64,000 nt of DNA, from contig OZ245894.1 of assembly GCA_965229635.1 (NCBI GenBank), positions 6,076,001 through 6,140,000 of the forward strand. The letters are read 5' to 3'. Below are positions 1 to 8,194 of this stretch, in pieces (the first letter of the stretch is position 1; the number at the start of each line of letters is the position of its first letter). A model generated the notes under the pieces. The model saw only the letters and a program-made list of their open reading frames with translations, searched no databases and was not told the DNA's origin. Position numbers and translations under genes: made by a program. The DNA is from BQJU01 sp965229635 (lineage in GTDB: Bacteria; Bacteroidota; Bacteroidia; Chitinophagales; Saprospiraceae).

Positions 1-2009
1 TGCAAATCACCAATACCCTCGAAAAAGAAACCGACCCTGTATTTTCCGGCGATGAGCAAAAGATCGTTTTTGAAAAAGAAGATAATCTCTTTTCCTGGGA
101 TCGCAACTCGGGGCAAGTAGAGCAACTCACTCAATTCAAAAAAGGCTACGAGCCACGGCCCTCTTCCAAGGCCGAATTTGACCAGTGGCTGATTGATGAT
201 CAATTGTCGTATTTTGAAATTTTGCGGGAACGCAAAATGAAGAAAGAGGTAGAGGATCGACGCGAATCTCTTACGGAACCGGATCGGCCAATGGTGGTCT
301 ATTGTGGTGACAAACTGATCTCCAACCTCACCATCAGTCCCAATCTCCGCTTTGTGACAGTACGTTTGACTACCCGCTATTCCATCAAAAATACCGAAGT
401 ACCCGACTTTGTCACCGAATCGGGCTACACCGAGGAGAGAAGAGCACGGCGTAAGGTTGGAACGCCACAGGACAGTTATGAAATGGGTATCTACGACCGT
501 CAGCGTGATACCTTCTTTATAGTAGACACCAAGGAGATAGAAGGAATATTTGAAAAACCAGCCTACCTCTATGAATACTACAAGGATACCTTACCCTTTG
601 AAAGTCAGTACGATCGGCCCAAGGAGGTCATCATCCATGGCCCTTTGTACAACGACCAAAACCAGGGATTGGTAGTGGTCCGTTCGCTGGACAATAAAGA
701 TCGCTGGATCATGCTGCTGGACCCGGAATCCGGCAAACTGACCTCGCTCGACTGGCAGCACGATGAGGCGTGGATTGGCGGCCCCGGCATTTCCGGCTGG
801 AACTTTTTCATGGGCAATGCAGGATGGTTTCCCGATCAGAAAAGTGTATGGTTTCAATCAGAAGCTACGGGCTTTTCTCATTTGTATGTGGCCAATATTG
901 AAACCGGTGAAAAGAAAGCCCTGACCAAAGGCAAATTTGAGGTTCTGGATGCCCAATTATCCCAAGACGGGCGTACCTTCTACGTCACCGCCAGTGCAGA
1001 AGGGCTCGACCAGCAGCATTTCTATCACCTTCCTGCCAGGGGAGGAAAAATGACTCGCATTACCGAAGAAAAAGGCAGCCATCAGGTGGTCATCTCGCCC
1101 GATGAGAAATACCTGGCGATCCGTTATTCCTACAGCAATCAACCCTGGGAATTGTTTGTGATGGAAAACCGTGCGGAAGCCAAACGAGTACAGCTAACCC
1201 AATCCACCACACCAGAATTTGAAGCCTATACCTGGCGAGATCCAAAAATTGTTCAATTCCGCGCAAGCGATGGAGCCACGGTACCCGCCAGGCTTTACCA
1301 GCCGGAGGGGGGCAGCAAAGGCGGCCCGGCAGTCATTTTTGTACACGGTGCTGGTTATCTACAAAACGCTCACAGCTGGTGGAGCAACTACTACCGTGAA
1401 TATATGTTTCACAATATCTTGGCTGACAACGGGTATACGGTCCTGGATATTGACTTCAGAGCCAGTGCCGGTTACGGTCGCGACTGGCGCACTGCGATTT
1501 ACCGACATATGGGCGGCAAAGACCTCAGCGACCAGGTGGACGGGGCTGCTTACCTGGTAAAGGAATACGGCATCGACCCTGATCGCATTGGCATCTATGG
1601 CGGTTCTTACGGCGGCTTTATTACGTTGATGGCCATGTTTAATTCACCAGGGACGTTCAAATGTGGTGCAGCATTGCGCTCAGTGACCGATTGGGCCCAC
1701 TACAATCACGCCTATACCTCCAATATCCTCAACACCCCGGTGACGGATAGCATTGCCTACCGCCGCAGTTCGCCCATCTACCACGCCGAGGGGCTGGAGG
1801 GGCAATTGTTGATGCTGCACGGCATGGTAGACACCAATGTACATTTTCAGGATGTGGTGCGCTTGTCGCAACGATTGATTGAATTGGGTAAAGACAATTG
1901 GGAACTGGCTGTTTTTCCGCTGGAAGGACATGGATTTGAAGAAGCAAAAAGCTGGGCGGACGAGTATAAACGCATATTCAGGCTTTTCCAATCCAATCTA
2001 AAAAAATAA
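1..2009 (+). CDS. S9 family prolyl oligopeptidase (5' truncated)
   Basis: Serine peptidase of family S9 (DPP IV / acylaminoacyl-peptidase type), probably exported and cleaving short peptides. The reading frame is open from base 3 to the window edge without a start codon, so the N-terminus lies outside; 668 residues are visible. The first ~400 are beta-propeller-like (DNLFSWDRNSGQVEQLT repeats). The alpha/beta-hydrolase part carries the catalytic triad: Ser at fragment residue 535 in GGSYGG, Asp 610 in HGMVDTNVHF, and His 643 in EGHGFEEA. An internal TTG at 204 could be mistaken for a start, but the same-frame sequence upstream is clearly propeller-like. With the DPP III gene nearby this suggests peptide scavenging. 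Family sure; specificity unknown. Confidence 0.93.
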   Translation, partial: QITNTLEKETDPVFSGDEQKIVFEKEDNLFSWDRNSGQVEQLTQFKKGYEPRPSSKAEFDQWLIDDQLSYFEILRERKMKKEVEDRRESLTEPDRPMVVYCGDKLISNLTISPNLRFVTVRLTTRYSIKNTEVPDFVTESGYTEERRARRKVGTPQDSYEMGIYDRQRDTFFIVDTKEIEGIFEKPAYLYEYYKDTLPFESQYDRPKEVIIHGPLYNDQNQGLVVVRSLDNKDRWIMLLDPESGKLTSLDWQHDEAWIGGPGISGWNFFMGNAGWFPDQKSVWFQSEATGFSHLYVANIETGEKKALTKGKFEVLDAQLSQDGRTFYVTASAEGLDQQHFYHLPARGGKMTRITEEKGSHQVVISPDEKYLAIRYSYSNQPWELFVMENRAEAKRVQLTQSTTPEFEAYTWRDPKIVQFRASDGATVPARLYQPEGGSKGGPAVIFVHGAGYLQNAHSWWSNYYREYMFHNILADNGYTVLDIDFRASAGYGRDWRTAIYRHMGGKDLSDQVDGAAYLVKEYGIDPDRIGIYGGSYGGFITLMAMFNSPGTFKCGAALRSVTDWAHYNHAYTSNILNTPVTDSIAYRRSSPIYHAEGLEGQLLMLHGMVDTNVHFQDVVRLSQRLIELGKDNWELAVFPLEGHGFEEAKSWADEYKRIFRLFQSNLKK

Positions 2010-2051
2010 ATTAGCGCATAATTATGTTTTAAACACTAAACAAACCCTATT

Positions 2052-3029
2052 ATGGCAATTCTGACCGTTGTACTCGGTATTGTTTTTATCCTGCTCATGT
2101 TGAGCCTTTTAGCCACCACCATTATGGAATTGGTCGCTGCCGTTCTTGCCCTCCGTGGAAAAAACCTGCTCAAGGCACTCGACAATATGCTTGTTGGCCT
2201 TGACAAGGGTGGAAAAATGGACAAAAGCATTCTCAAGAAATTTACGGATAATGCCTACTACCGCCAGCTTTCCTATCGCTACGGCAGCAGGACTCTGAAT
2301 CCACCTTCCTACATTAGTGAAAACTCCTTCACCTCCATCATTTTTGACACGCTTTTTGGCGAATGCCAAACCATGGATGATATCCAAAAGATCATCGACG
2401 ACCTGGATAATCAGGACCTGAAGAATGTGCTTCAGCAACTGGTGCGGGAAGCGGAAGGAGACATCGATAAATTTAAAGCAAAGATCAAGCAATGGTACAA
2501 TGCTGTGATGGAACGTGCGACGGGTTGGTACAAGCGTACCGCACAATACATCCTGGTAATCGTTGGCATTGTGATGGCAGTGGTTCTCAACGCTGATACC
2601 TTGTCCATTTACGAACACCTGGAATCCAATCCCGAGGTAGCGGAGCAGCTGGCCGATGCGGCCACGGCTGCGGCGCAATATGATAACGTTGAAGACTTCA
2701 AAAAGTCGATCATTGTGGTTAGGGATAGTGTCAACAGGGATACCATCGTTACCAATGTGATGGACGACCCGGAGAACCAGGCGCAGTTTGAGGCGTTTCA
2801 ACAGAAAAAAGCTGAACTGGACTCACTGGTCAATTTTTACAATGACAATACCTCCTCTTTGGGTATGGGTTGGAAAAATGTAGATACCAGTTCCACCTAT
2901 TGGTATTATTGGTTGACCAAAGCGCTCGGGTGGTTGATTACAGCGCTGGCTATTTCGTTGGGAGCACCATTTTGGTTTGATGTACTTAAGAAGATCGTTA
3001 ATATCCGAAGTTCGGGTTCGAATGACTAA
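2052..3029 (+). CDS. Membrane protein of unknown function
   Basis: A 325-residue protein I cannot assign to a named function. It starts with a hydrophobic segment (about residues 3-27) running into the conserved-looking stretch ATTIMELVAAVLALRGKNL. This is reminiscent of uncharacterised bacterial membrane proteins that begin with one TM helix followed by an LRxKNL motif; that resemblance is from memory. A soluble charged region (60-160) follows, then a TM helix near 163-182, an acidic Ala-rich extramembrane region (190-270), and a last TM near 285-307. The start ATG follows an A-rich leader. It lies 42 bp after the S9 peptidase on the same strand and could be co-transcribed. Composition is like its neighbours. 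Confidence 0.8.
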   Translation: MAILTVVLGIVFILLMLSLLATTIMELVAAVLALRGKNLLKALDNMLVGLDKGGKMDKSILKKFTDNAYYRQLSYRYGSRTLNPPSYISENSFTSIIFDTLFGECQTMDDIQKIIDDLDNQDLKNVLQQLVREAEGDIDKFKAKIKQWYNAVMERATGWYKRTAQYILVIVGIVMAVVLNADTLSIYEHLESNPEVAEQLADAATAAAQYDNVEDFKKSIIVVRDSVNRDTIVTNVMDDPENQAQFEAFQQKKAELDSLVNFYNDNTSSLGMGWKNVDTSSTYWYYWLTKALGWLITALAISLGAPFWFDVLKKIVNIRSSGSND

Positions 3030-3043
3030 ATAAAAGACCTTCG

Positions 3044-3140
3044 TTGACAAATTTAGTGGTCAATCGAAAAGACCTATCAACGCTTCCTGAAGGTGCTTAG
3101 GATCGACCTTTTCGATTGACTTTGAGGCACGATTTGTCAA
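3044..3140. repeat. Nested imperfect inverted repeat (large hairpin)
   Basis: A 97-nt stem-loop in the gap between the membrane protein and the phosphoesterase. The outer arms TTGACAAAT (3044-3052) and ATTTGTCAA (3132-3140) are perfect complements. A second pair, GTCAATCGAAAA (3059-3070) and TTTTCGATTGAC (3109-3120), is a perfect 12-bp stem. A small cttc/gaag pair lies near the apex. There is no T-tract directly after it, so it is not an ordinary intrinsic terminator. It could be a mobile palindromic repeat or a structured RNA. Confidence 0.65.
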
Positions 3141-3152
3141 AAGACTAAAAGC

Positions 3153-3184
3153 TGGTCTGGCGGCCAGCGCTGGCCGCCAGACCA
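3153..3184. repeat. 32-bp perfect palindrome
   Basis: The half-site TGGTCTGGCGGCCAGC is followed immediately by its exact reverse complement, with no spacer, giving a 32-bp perfect palindrome that is far more GC-rich than its surroundings. It sits just after the larger hairpin at 3044-3140 and 46 bp before the phosphoesterase start. It may be a REP-like element, a protein-binding site or a cruciform. A terminator role is unlikely because no T-run follows. Confidence 0.75.
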
Positions 3185-3230
3185 ACAAAAGGCAGCCCCA
3201 AGACCAGATTTTTCAGAAAAGAGCTGAGCT

Positions 3231-3962
3231 ATGTTGAAAATTGCACAAATCACTGACCTGCACATTGGTCAGGAGGGAGAGGATACCTATGGTGTGGATG
3301 TACGCCAGAATTTTTTGTCGATTCTGGCAGCAGTCAAAAGTCACCAACCAGACTACCTGGTCGTATCGGGTGATTTGTGCTACCGCGACGGGGAAACAGG
3401 AATCTATCATTGGATCAAAAACCACCTCGACAACTCAGGCCTTCCCTACGAACTACTATCCGGCAACCATGATGATCCCACCATGCTGGCCGATGTTTTT
3501 TCTCGCGAAGCAGACCTTGAAGATGGAGAACTATTTTACACCCGAAACTGGAAAGATCATTCGGTTATTTTTCTCGATACCACTCCCGGTACAGTTTCCG
3601 ATCAGCAATTGGAGTGGCTGGAGGCCCAATTGGCCAAACAATCGGGGACGGCACTGATCTTTATGCATCATCCTCCCCTTTTGGCAGGATTGCAATTTAT
3701 GGATCAACGTCACCCTTTGCAAAACCGGAAGGCTGTTCAAAAGGTCCTGGAAAAACACCCACATCCCATCCATATTTTTACGGGTCATTACCACTCCGAA
3801 AAGAGCATTCAGCAACAAAATTACAGTGTGCACATTACACCCGCCTGCTTTTTCCAGATCAGCCCCTTCAGTAGCGATTTTGAAGTGGATCACTACCGAA
3901 TTGGCTACCGATGGATTGAGTGGAATGGCGTACAATTGCGGCATAGTGTGCGGTATCTCTAG
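3231..3962 (+). CDS. Calcineurin-like metallophosphoesterase (CpdA/Icc-like)
   Basis: A 243-residue cytoplasmic dinuclear-metal phosphoesterase. All five metallophosphatase motifs are visible: D9-x-H11 (ITDLHIG), G47-D48, G78-N79-H80-D81, H146-H147 and G185-H-x-H188. Length and motif spacing fit class III cyclic nucleotide phosphodiesterases (CpdA/Icc) and related bacterial phosphatases. Whether cAMP is the substrate cannot be decided from sequence. No signal peptide is present. The ATG is preceded by a purine-rich leader (aaaagagctgagct). The upstream gap holds two strong palindromes that could affect expression. Confidence 0.9.
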   Translation: MLKIAQITDLHIGQEGEDTYGVDVRQNFLSILAAVKSHQPDYLVVSGDLCYRDGETGIYHWIKNHLDNSGLPYELLSGNHDDPTMLADVFSREADLEDGELFYTRNWKDHSVIFLDTTPGTVSDQQLEWLEAQLAKQSGTALIFMHHPPLLAGLQFMDQRHPLQNRKAVQKVLEKHPHPIHIFTGHYHSEKSIQQQNYSVHITPACFFQISPFSSDFEVDHYRIGYRWIEWNGVQLRHSVRYL

Positions 3963-4027
3963 GTTTTTTCAACCCTCCCCTACGGTAATTTCCTTATCAA
4001 ATCAATAATTATTCCAAAATGCCTAAT

Positions 4028-4058
4028 TTTGGAGGTGCCCAATTCATCAGTATTTTTA
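4028..4058 (+). promoter_or_regulatory. Putative Bacteroidota-type promoter of the DPP III gene
   Basis: TTTG at 4028-4031, a 19-nt spacer and TATTTTTA at 4051-4058 approximate the Bacteroidota -33/-7 consensus (TTTG, TAnnTTTG). It would give a leader of about 30 nt before the ATG at 4093. A short hairpin (CCAAAAT/ATTTTGG, 4014-4032) overlaps the -33 box. The match was made by eye. Confidence 0.42.
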
Positions 4059-4092
4059 CGAAACTATTTTCTCATTAAATTCATCTACTTGT

Positions 4093-6135
4093 ATGAACAA
4101 AAATTATTGGATGCTACTCGGTCTGGTTTTCCTGGTAGCGGCTTGTCAGCCAAAATCAGAAGAACCGGCAACGGAGGAGGCCACTACGGAGACTACCGGT
4201 GATTTCGATTGGAATCCGGAGAGTTTTGCGGATAAAAAGATCCTCCGCTACCAGGTGCCTGGCTTCGATAAATTGAGCCTGTCACAAAAGAAACTGGTTT
4301 ATTACCTCACTCAGGCCGGATTGGCCGGTCGTGATATTACTTACGATCAAAACTACCGCCACAACCTACCCATTCGTCGAGCTTTGGATAAAATTGTCAA
4401 AAACTATGAAGGTGAACGCCAGGGTAAAGACTGGGATGCATTGATACTTTACGCAAAAAATGTGTGGTTTTCCAGCGGCATTCACCACCACTATTCAAAT
4501 GATAAATTCATTCCTGAATTTTCACGCGAATACTTCACTGAATTGATGAGTGCTGTGGGCGCTTCGCTTTCAGAAGAGGCGCTGACGGCCATGTTTGACC
4601 CAAATGTTGATGCCAAAAAGATCAACCAAAATGAAGGGGTAGACATCGTAAAGGCTTCCGCCGTGAACTTCTATGGCCCAGACCTTACCCAGGCCGAAGT
4701 AGAAGCATTTTATGCCGAGAAAAAAGCGAATTTGGAAGACCCACGTGTTTCTATGGGCCTCAACAGCAAGGTCGTACGTAATGCCAAGGGTCAGCTGGAA
4801 GAGATGCCCTACAAAGTAGGAGGGCTCTACGGTGCTGCCATCCAGGAAATTGTAAACTGGCTGGAAAAGGCCGTGGAAGTAGCCGAAAATCAGGCGCAGG
4901 CAGATGCCTTGAAACTGCTGATCAAGTATTACCAAACCGGTGACCTGAAAACCTGGGATGACTACAATATTGCCTGGGTAAAGGCTACCGAAGGAGATAT
5001 TGATTATATCAACTCTTTCATCGAGGTTTATCAGGATCCAATGGGACTGAAAGGTTCATACGAAACAATTGTGCAAATTAAGGATTTTGAAGCTTCGGCC
5101 CGTATGGAAAAAGTGGCGGCCAACGCTCAATACTTTGAGGACAACTCGCCCATTCTGGATCAACACAAGAAAGCAGAAGTGACTGGTATTACCTACAAGG
5201 TAGTAACTGTAGCCGGTGAAGCTGGTGATGCCTCCCCTTCAACGCCAATCGGTGTTAACCTGCCGAATGCCAACTGGATCAGAAAGGAATTTGGTTCCAA
5301 ATCGGTAAGTCTGGGCAATATCGTTGAAGCCTACAACAATGCTGATGGCCCGGGATTATTGTCAGAATTTGCTAATGATGAGGAGGAAATTCAACGTGCC
5401 AAAGCACACAGCAAGCTTGCTGCCAAGCTTCATACGGCCTTGCACGAAGTAATTGGTCACGCCTCCGGACAGTTGGAGCCCGATGTAAAAACGCCGGGCG
5501 AGACACTGAAAAACTATGCCTCACCTCTGGAGGAGGCACGGGCTGACCTGGTTGCATTATACTACATAACTGATCCTAAACTCATTGAATTGGGGCTGAT
5601 TGATACAGAAGAAGTAGGCAAGGCCGAATACGATTCTTACCTGAAGAATGGCCTGATGCTGCAATTGCGCCGCATCAACCCCGGTAAATCGATAGAGCAG
5701 GCGCACATGCGCAACCGTTCTATGGTTTCTCACTGGGTACTTGAAAAAGGAGGCCCTGAGGTAGTAGAAATGGTCAAAAGAGATGGCAAGACCTACGTGG
5801 AGATTAAGGATTACAACAAATTACGGACCTTGTTCGGCGAATTGCTGCGTGAAGTACAGCGCATCAAGTCGCAGGGTGATTTTGAGGCCGGAAAAGCTTT
5901 GATCGAAGGATACGGTGTAAAAGTTGATCCGGAGATCCATGCAGAAGTTTTGAGCCGCTCAGAAAAGCTTAACATTCCGCCTTACGGTGGCTTTATTAAT
6001 CCACGCCTGGTACCAATAATGGAGGGAGAAGACATTACTGATATTAAGGTTGAATATCCCGATGATTTCACCAACCAGATGTTGGAGTACGGAGAAAAAT
6101 ACAATTTCCTGAAAGGCGAAGCGATGCCTAACTAA
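4093..6135 (+). CDS. Dipeptidyl peptidase III (family M49) lipoprotein
   Basis: Zinc metallopeptidase removing dipeptides from peptide N-termini; 680 residues, close to Bacteroides DPP III enzymes. An SPII signal (LGLVFLVAAC, lipid-anchored Cys18) places it in the envelope. The M49 zinc motif HExxGH is present as H451-E-V-I-G-H456, and the second motif as E480-E-A-R-A-D485, supplying the third zinc ligand. The gene is monocistronic in appearance: 130 bp from the upstream phosphoesterase, with a promoter-like sequence 35 bp before the start and a convergent small gene downstream. With the S9 peptidase at the window start it suggests extracytoplasmic peptide degradation. Family assignment is firm. 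Confidence 0.95.
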   Translation: MNKNYWMLLGLVFLVAACQPKSEEPATEEATTETTGDFDWNPESFADKKILRYQVPGFDKLSLSQKKLVYYLTQAGLAGRDITYDQNYRHNLPIRRALDKIVKNYEGERQGKDWDALILYAKNVWFSSGIHHHYSNDKFIPEFSREYFTELMSAVGASLSEEALTAMFDPNVDAKKINQNEGVDIVKASAVNFYGPDLTQAEVEAFYAEKKANLEDPRVSMGLNSKVVRNAKGQLEEMPYKVGGLYGAAIQEIVNWLEKAVEVAENQAQADALKLLIKYYQTGDLKTWDDYNIAWVKATEGDIDYINSFIEVYQDPMGLKGSYETIVQIKDFEASARMEKVAANAQYFEDNSPILDQHKKAEVTGITYKVVTVAGEAGDASPSTPIGVNLPNANWIRKEFGSKSVSLGNIVEAYNNADGPGLLSEFANDEEEIQRAKAHSKLAAKLHTALHEVIGHASGQLEPDVKTPGETLKNYASPLEEARADLVALYYITDPKLIELGLIDTEEVGKAEYDSYLKNGLMLQLRRINPGKSIEQAHMRNRSMVSHWVLEKGGPEVVEMVKRDGKTYVEIKDYNKLRTLFGELLREVQRIKSQGDFEAGKALIEGYGVKVDPEIHAEVLSRSEKLNIPPYGGFINPRLVPIMEGEDITDIKVEYPDDFTNQMLEYGEKYNFLKGEAMPN

Positions 6136-6214
6136 TCTATAACCAATTGGAATAGACCTTCTGATTTAAATAGTCGGGAGGTTTATTCCCAATTTTCACT
6201 TCTGCTTTCCTACC

Positions 6215-6436
6215 CTACAATTTATCCGGGCTACTCTGCCGATTCTTCATTAAGAAATAAACAATAATGGCAATGATGGCCACGATCCCCAACCATAAGA
6301 AGGGACTCTGATACCAGGGCTCTGCCCGATTGGGATCAAAGGCCTGGTCGCTGTAGGGACTATTGCTATCGGTTTGTGCCACGACCGAATGAAAAGAGGC
6401 CAACAAAAGAAGGACTATCGTTGAGAGCCGTTTCAT
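6215..6436 (-). CDS. Small exported single-TM protein
   Basis: A 73-residue protein of unknown function. I start it at the ATG giving MKRLSTIVLLLLASFHSVVAQ, a good signal peptide; an upstream in-frame ATG at 6478 would add 14 non-signal residues and is less likely. The mature part is short and polar, followed by a TM helix (LWLGIVAIIAIIVYFLM) and a basic tail (KNRQSSPDKL). It may be a small subunit or anchor, but no partner is adjacent: it is convergent with DPP III and divergent from superoxide dismutase. Confidence 0.68.
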   Translation of the reverse strand: MKRLSTIVLLLLASFHSVVAQTDSNSPYSDQAFDPNRAEPWYQSPFLWLGIVAIIAIIVYFLMKNRQSSPDKL

Positions 6437-6612
6437 AACTAATTTTGGTGGATTGAAGTTGCAAATGAAGCTTTTCATGAATTAACATTTTCTCCTTAAC
6501 AACCTTTCCCTCTAATTTGCTCGCTCAATGGGTTAATTTACCGAACAAGGTTGATTTTCAGTCGTTTTAAACTTGAATATTTACTAATCAAAAAACTGAA
6601 AATCATATCATT

Positions 6613-7251
6613 ATGTCTTTCAAATTGCCAGACCTACCCTATGCATACGATGCGCTTGAGCCACACTTTGATGAACAAACCATGCGCATTCACCACGACA
6701 AGCACCATGCAGGATATACCAAGAAATTGAACAATGCCATCGAGGATACTAACCTCGAAAACATGACCATCGAACAGATTCTCGGTGAGGTGAGTAAGCA
6801 TCCTGCTGCGGTACGAAACAATGCGGGAGGCTACTATAATCATACGTTATTTTGGAATATTCTCACTCCAGGTGGAAAAGCCATCGGTGATCGGGAAACC
6901 TCCAAATTGCACAAAGCCATCATCCGCTCTTTTGGTGACTTCGAGGGATTCCGCAAGGAATTTATGAAGGCCGCAACCGGACGTTTTGGTTCCGGATGGG
7001 CGTGGTTGTGTGTCAGCGACCCCGTTGGTGAATTGTACATTTGTTCTACTCCAAACCAGGACAACCCACTGATGGATGTCAACAAATTCACCGGACGTCC
7101 TATCCTGGGCGTTGATGTTTGGGAGCACGCCTATTATTTGAAGTACCAAAATCGACGTGCTGACTATCTCGAAGCTTTTTTTGAGCTCATCAACTGGGAA
7201 GTAGTAGAACGCTGGTACACAAGCGCGAGAACACAAGCTGCATTGGTTTAA
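6613..7251 (+). CDS. Superoxide dismutase (Fe/Mn family)
   Basis: Dismutates superoxide to oxygen and peroxide. The 212-residue protein matches the family's normal length. Metal ligands are His27 (IHHDKHH), His77 (YYNHTLFW), Asp168 and His172 (DVWEHAYY). No signal peptide is present, so it should be cytoplasmic. Whether Fe or Mn is bound (SodB or SodA) cannot be decided here, so no symbol is given. The gene stands alone and ends in a strong intrinsic terminator 47 bp after the stop codon. Confidence 0.97.
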   Translation: MSFKLPDLPYAYDALEPHFDEQTMRIHHDKHHAGYTKKLNNAIEDTNLENMTIEQILGEVSKHPAAVRNNAGGYYNHTLFWNILTPGGKAIGDRETSKLHKAIIRSFGDFEGFRKEFMKAATGRFGSGWAWLCVSDPVGELYICSTPNQDNPLMDVNKFTGRPILGVDVWEHAYYLKYQNRRADYLEAFFELINWEVVERWYTSARTQAALV

Positions 7252-7297
7252 CGGTTCTTTGACAAATGCCGTTATTCAAAGTCAATAAAAAAAATGT

Positions 7298-7329
7298 CCG
7301 GACTTCGACTTGAAGTTCGGATTTTTTTT
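7298..7329 (+). terminator. Intrinsic terminator after superoxide dismutase
   Basis: Stem CCGGACTTC (7298-7306) and GAAGTTCGG (7312-7320), one G-U pair, 5-nt loop, followed by T8 at 7322-7329. A nine-A run just upstream (7286-7294) could let it work on the opposite strand too. Confidence 0.88.
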
Positions 7330-7646
7330 GTCAGTATTTACTTCATTAGATTTTTTTTATATATTTACAAGATAAAACTGCACTAAATATTGTAAAACAC
7401 AGCGCCTCCCCCCCTTTTGCATACATTCCAAACCAAAAAGAAGCAATTATCAGCTTCCCTCAGTTCCCCTACTTCGGCAAAGCCGATGCCCCTTATTTTT
7501 GAGAAAAAGACACACTGTCCCCTTCAAAGATTTGAATATTAAAATTCAAGATGTATCCTCATTAGTGAATACATCTAAAACATGCCCATTCCTTGTCGGA
7601 TTAACAATAAGAGAACTATACACACAAACCCAAAATTAGAACAAGC
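7330..7646. other. Non-coding gap, AT-rich
   Basis: About 320 bp between the terminator and the next gene. It contains T- and A-rich runs, a C-run near 7407 and a minor hairpin (TCGGC aaa GCCGA) near 7473-7485. I see no open frame that looks coding and no clear RNA gene. It presumably holds the promoter of the downstream small gene. Confidence 0.5.
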
Positions 7647-8060
7647 ATGTTTACGGAAACAAAGACCCAAGAGTCATTCCTAAAAATTGAAAGGAGGCAT
7701 TGGACGATGGCAGAGGTCGTTTTTGGTTCACCCAAAAAAAGGTGCGCCGGAGTTGGCATTTGCTCCATGAATCCACTCCATGAAACACAAAGAAACAGTG
7801 CATTTCCTTGTCAAAAGACAATTGCACAACTAACTGTTTTACAGCATGAAACATTACAAATTCGACTTGAAAAAGACGGATTGTGCGACCAACTGGCCGG
7901 TCGCCAATTCCCCAAACACAAATTCACACTTAAACAAAACTTTAAGCTACCCGCAACGATCTGTGCAGCATTAGGTATTCAGGAAGCTGAGATTGCCAAG
8001 GGCTCCTATCCAGTTGAAGAAACGGATAACAGCTTTTTGTTAAACTTGGCACTGCGGTAG
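7647..8060 (+). CDS. Small protein with CAGVGIC cysteine motif, unknown function
   Basis: A 137-residue soluble protein with no recognised domain. After a polar N-terminus it has the motif KKRCAGVGICSM (about residues 31-42), resembling the CxGxGxC motif of small uncharacterised Bacteroidota proteins (from memory). The rest looks like a compact beta-rich fold with a helix, ending in ALR. It has no signal peptide. It stands alone between the superoxide dismutase terminator and the convergent cytochrome gene. A regular ATG and sensible composition support a real gene, but metal or redox function would be speculation. Confidence 0.62.
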   Translation: MFTETKTQESFLKIERRHWTMAEVVFGSPKKRCAGVGICSMNPLHETQRNSAFPCQKTIAQLTVLQHETLQIRLEKDGLCDQLAGRQFPKHKFTLKQNFKLPATICAALGIQEAEIAKGSYPVEETDNSFLLNLALR

Positions 8061-8194
8061 AAACGCTCTGTTTGAAGTTAAAATAACCGGTGAGCAATCA
8101 CCATGGGTTTCTTATGCCCGAAACGCACAAACATTCATCCAAAATCCGGAATGGCACTTGCTTCGGCGGTGCCATTCCTTTGCTCCACCTATTA

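Noticed and set aside
4014..4032. CCAAAAT/ATTTTGG hairpin as a terminator of the phosphoesterase gene
   Set aside because: The stem is AT-rich and weak with no T-run after it; it overlaps a promoter-like -33 box instead.
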